Assembly: GCA_036397995.1 (NCBI GenBank)
Contig: DASWHX010000113.1
Location: 1 to 6,248, forward strand
Length of the DNA: 6,248 nt
Reading direction: 5' to 3'
From: DASWHX01 sp036397995
GTDB taxonomy: Bacteria; Bacteroidota; Bacteroidia; Cytophagales; Cyclobacteriaceae
Shown here: piece after piece, positions 5,221 through 6,248 of the stretch
How the letters are laid out: every line of letters begins with the position of its first letter
Position numbering within the stretch: position 1 is the first letter of the stretch
The notes under the pieces: generated by a model
What the model was told of the DNA's origin: nothing
Databases searched by the model: none
What the model saw: the letters and a program-made list of their open reading frames with translations, nothing else
Program-made: the position numbers and the translations under genes

Positions 5221-5439
5221 TTATTTTTTATCCTTGTTTAGTAATCTTATTTTCCTAATACCCAACCAGGCTCCAGCCGCAATCAATAGCTCGATACCAG
5301 TTATTGGGACCGGATTATCCGGATCTCCTCCAGGATCACCGGGCTGCGCAACCGCTATAGACAACGAAACCAATGTTGTTCCAATTAAAATAAGTAACGG
5401 TCTTAATACCCGAAAGGGTTTAATTTTGATTGCAGGCAT
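5221..5439 (-). CDS. PID-CTERM-type sorting-signal protein, 72 aa
   Basis: ATG 5439-5437 to TAA 5223-5221. The basic start MPAIKIKPFR is followed by a hydrophobic core (VLRPLLILIGTTLVSLSIAV, 11-30) and a signal-peptidase-like site near AVA-Q. A very short exported linker (QPGDPGGDPDNPV, 32-44) leads into PITGIELLIAAGAWLG (45-60) and a basic tail IRKIRLLNKDKK. This is the classic layout of Bacteroidota PID-CTERM proteins, in which 'PIDGGLxLLLAAGxxxG + K/R' is typical; here the D-G is T-G. After removal of the signal and tail almost nothing would remain, so it may act as a small membrane peptide or a substrate or partner of a sorting enzyme. It lies 26 nt downstream of the T9SS surface-protein gene and abuts the dehydratase gene, so all three probably share one transcript. 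GGAG sits 1 nt before ATG, too close to serve as a normal ribosome-binding site. Confidence 0.8.
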   Translation of the reverse strand: MPAIKIKPFRVLRPLLILIGTTLVSLSIAVAQPGDPGGDPDNPVPITGIELLIAAGAWLGIRKIRLLNKDKK

Positions 5440-5465
5440 TCTCCACTTGTTTCGGTTGATTGGGC

Positions 5466-6248
5466 TTATTCTTTAACTATTCTTCTTATAATTTTCTGAT
5501 TTTTATTACTTATATGAATGAAATATACTCCTTTTGATAAACTTCCAAGGTCTACTTCAGTTTCACTTGAAACAATATCGCTATTTAACATAATCCTTCC
5601 AGAATTATCAAGAATTAACATCTTACTCCCGCCTTCATCAATTAACTCATTACTTACTATCACATTCAAAACGTTGGTCACAGGATTTGGATAAAGGGTA
5701 AGCAAGCCGGCTTCATTTTCACCTATCGAAGTAACAAGAAAATCAACTGATTCTTCCAGCGTACAAGTCCCCCTAGTTACTGTTAAAGTATATGTTCCTG
5801 ATTCTTCCGGAGCATATTCCTTATCCGTTGCACCTTCTATTGCATTTCCATTAAAAAACCATTGATTCCCGGTATCGCTGGAAGAAATTAGCTTGTCCTC
5901 ACTTGCAGTTATATTTATGCTGAAAATCTCCGCCATGACCAATGTTCTTAAACTTTCGCACCCTTCCGGGGAAACCATAGTTACATAAAAAGATTTTGAA
6001 GATGAAAGAGGTTCCGTCAAAAATTTGTCAGATTCCGATGATTGAACGGGAGTAATTGCTTCTGCTGATTCATACCAGTTATAAGTAAACCCGTCCGGCG
6101 CACCTCCAACTTCCAACATCACGGCATTCTCCGGACCACACGCAAAACTTGTAGTAAGATTTTCAGGTTCGGTAGCGGTAATTTGACTAATTGAAATATT
6201 TGTTTTTTGACTTTCACATCCCACTGAATTTCTTCCTGAGACCTTTAT
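5466..6248 (-). CDS. Ig-like repeat surface protein with T9SS C-terminal sorting domain (5' partial)
   Basis: The frame is open to the right edge: it continues through 6225-6248 as IKVSGRNS before GTG 6224, so that GTG is not the real start. 260 residues are visible. The part up to about residue 37 is the end of one Ig-like repeat (SVGCESQKTNISI). A second repeat runs from ACGPENAVMLEVGGAPDGFTYNW to GCESLRTLVMAEI and matches the CHU_C-associated Ig-like type 'CGPgsvtLtasg..YxWY...YYVsv...GCESxR'. A third Ig-like repeat contains NQWFFNGNAIEGAT, ESGTYTLTVTRGTC. The last 86 residues (LYPNPVTNVLNV, then LDNSGRI, LGSLSKGVYFIHI, RRIVKE) are a type A T9SS sorting domain, cleaved during export across the outer membrane. 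The role is probably adhesion or a structural surface protein; any N-terminal enzyme domain would lie outside the window. Stop TAA 5468-5466. Confidence 0.9.
   Translation of the reverse strand: MKVSGRNSVGCESQKTNISISQITATEPENLTTSFACGPENAVMLEVGGAPDGFTYNWYESAEAITPVQSSESDKFLTEPLSSSKSFYVTMVSPEGCESLRTLVMAEIFSINITASEDKLISSSDTGNQWFFNGNAIEGATDKEYAPEESGTYTLTVTRGTCTLEESVDFLVTSIGENEAGLLTLYPNPVTNVLNVIVSNELIDEGGSKMLILDNSGRIMLNSDIVSSETEVDLGSLSKGVYFIHISNKNQKIIRRIVKE

Noticed and set aside
5234..5476. 80-codon plus-strand frame overlapping the second PID-CTERM gene
   Set aside because: Antisense to a protein with the full signal peptide, PI-x-G, membrane and basic-tail layout; the hydrophobic and Gly/Pro composition is mirrored from it.

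Overview
The window comes from a member of the Bacteroidota, probably Cytophagales-like (the class is an inference). Three things point there: a C-terminal type IX secretion (T9SS) sorting domain on a protein with tandem Ig-like repeats, two short PID-CTERM-type sorting-signal proteins, and promoter candidates of the Bacteroidota TTTG / TAnnTTTG kind with almost no Shine-Dalgarno sequences.

Layout. 1-180 (+) is the 3' end of a gene that resembles the C-terminus of a DNA polymerase III alpha (DnaE-type) protein. 181-1978 is an AT-rich block that looks like an accessory insert. On the minus strand it carries three tightly packed small genes (1341 to 257). The middle product ends in a HicB-like segment. 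The last resembles a HicA-like toxin and lies in the same reading frame as the middle one, separated by a single TAG. Divergent to this trio is a 44-residue ribbon-helix-helix (RHH) DNA-binding protein (1531-1665, +), followed by about 310 bp of very AT-rich non-coding DNA. 1979-2278 (+) encodes a PID-CTERM-type small protein and 2398-3300 (+) an outer-membrane beta-barrel protein. A symmetrical hairpin at 3279-3318 separates these from a minus-strand group read from the right edge: a truncated Ig-repeat surface protein with a T9SS sorting domain (5466-6248), a second PID-CTERM-type protein (5221-5439), and, with no gap, a membrane-bound CapD/WbpM/PglF-type nucleotide-sugar dehydratase (3307-5220).

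How the genes fit together. The right two thirds concern the cell surface: an exported adhesin-like protein, sortable small membrane-tethered proteins, an outer-membrane barrel and a sugar-nucleotide enzyme for surface glycan or glycoprotein synthesis. The direct TAA-ATG junction between the second PID-CTERM gene and the dehydratase suggests translational coupling. The left insert looks like a small defence or addiction-type module (HicB/HicA-like plus an RHH protein), but that reading rests on motif resemblance by eye and needs profile searches. The least described parts of the window are the three-gene trio with its in-frame TAG junction and the pairing of PID-CTERM proteins with glycan and envelope genes.
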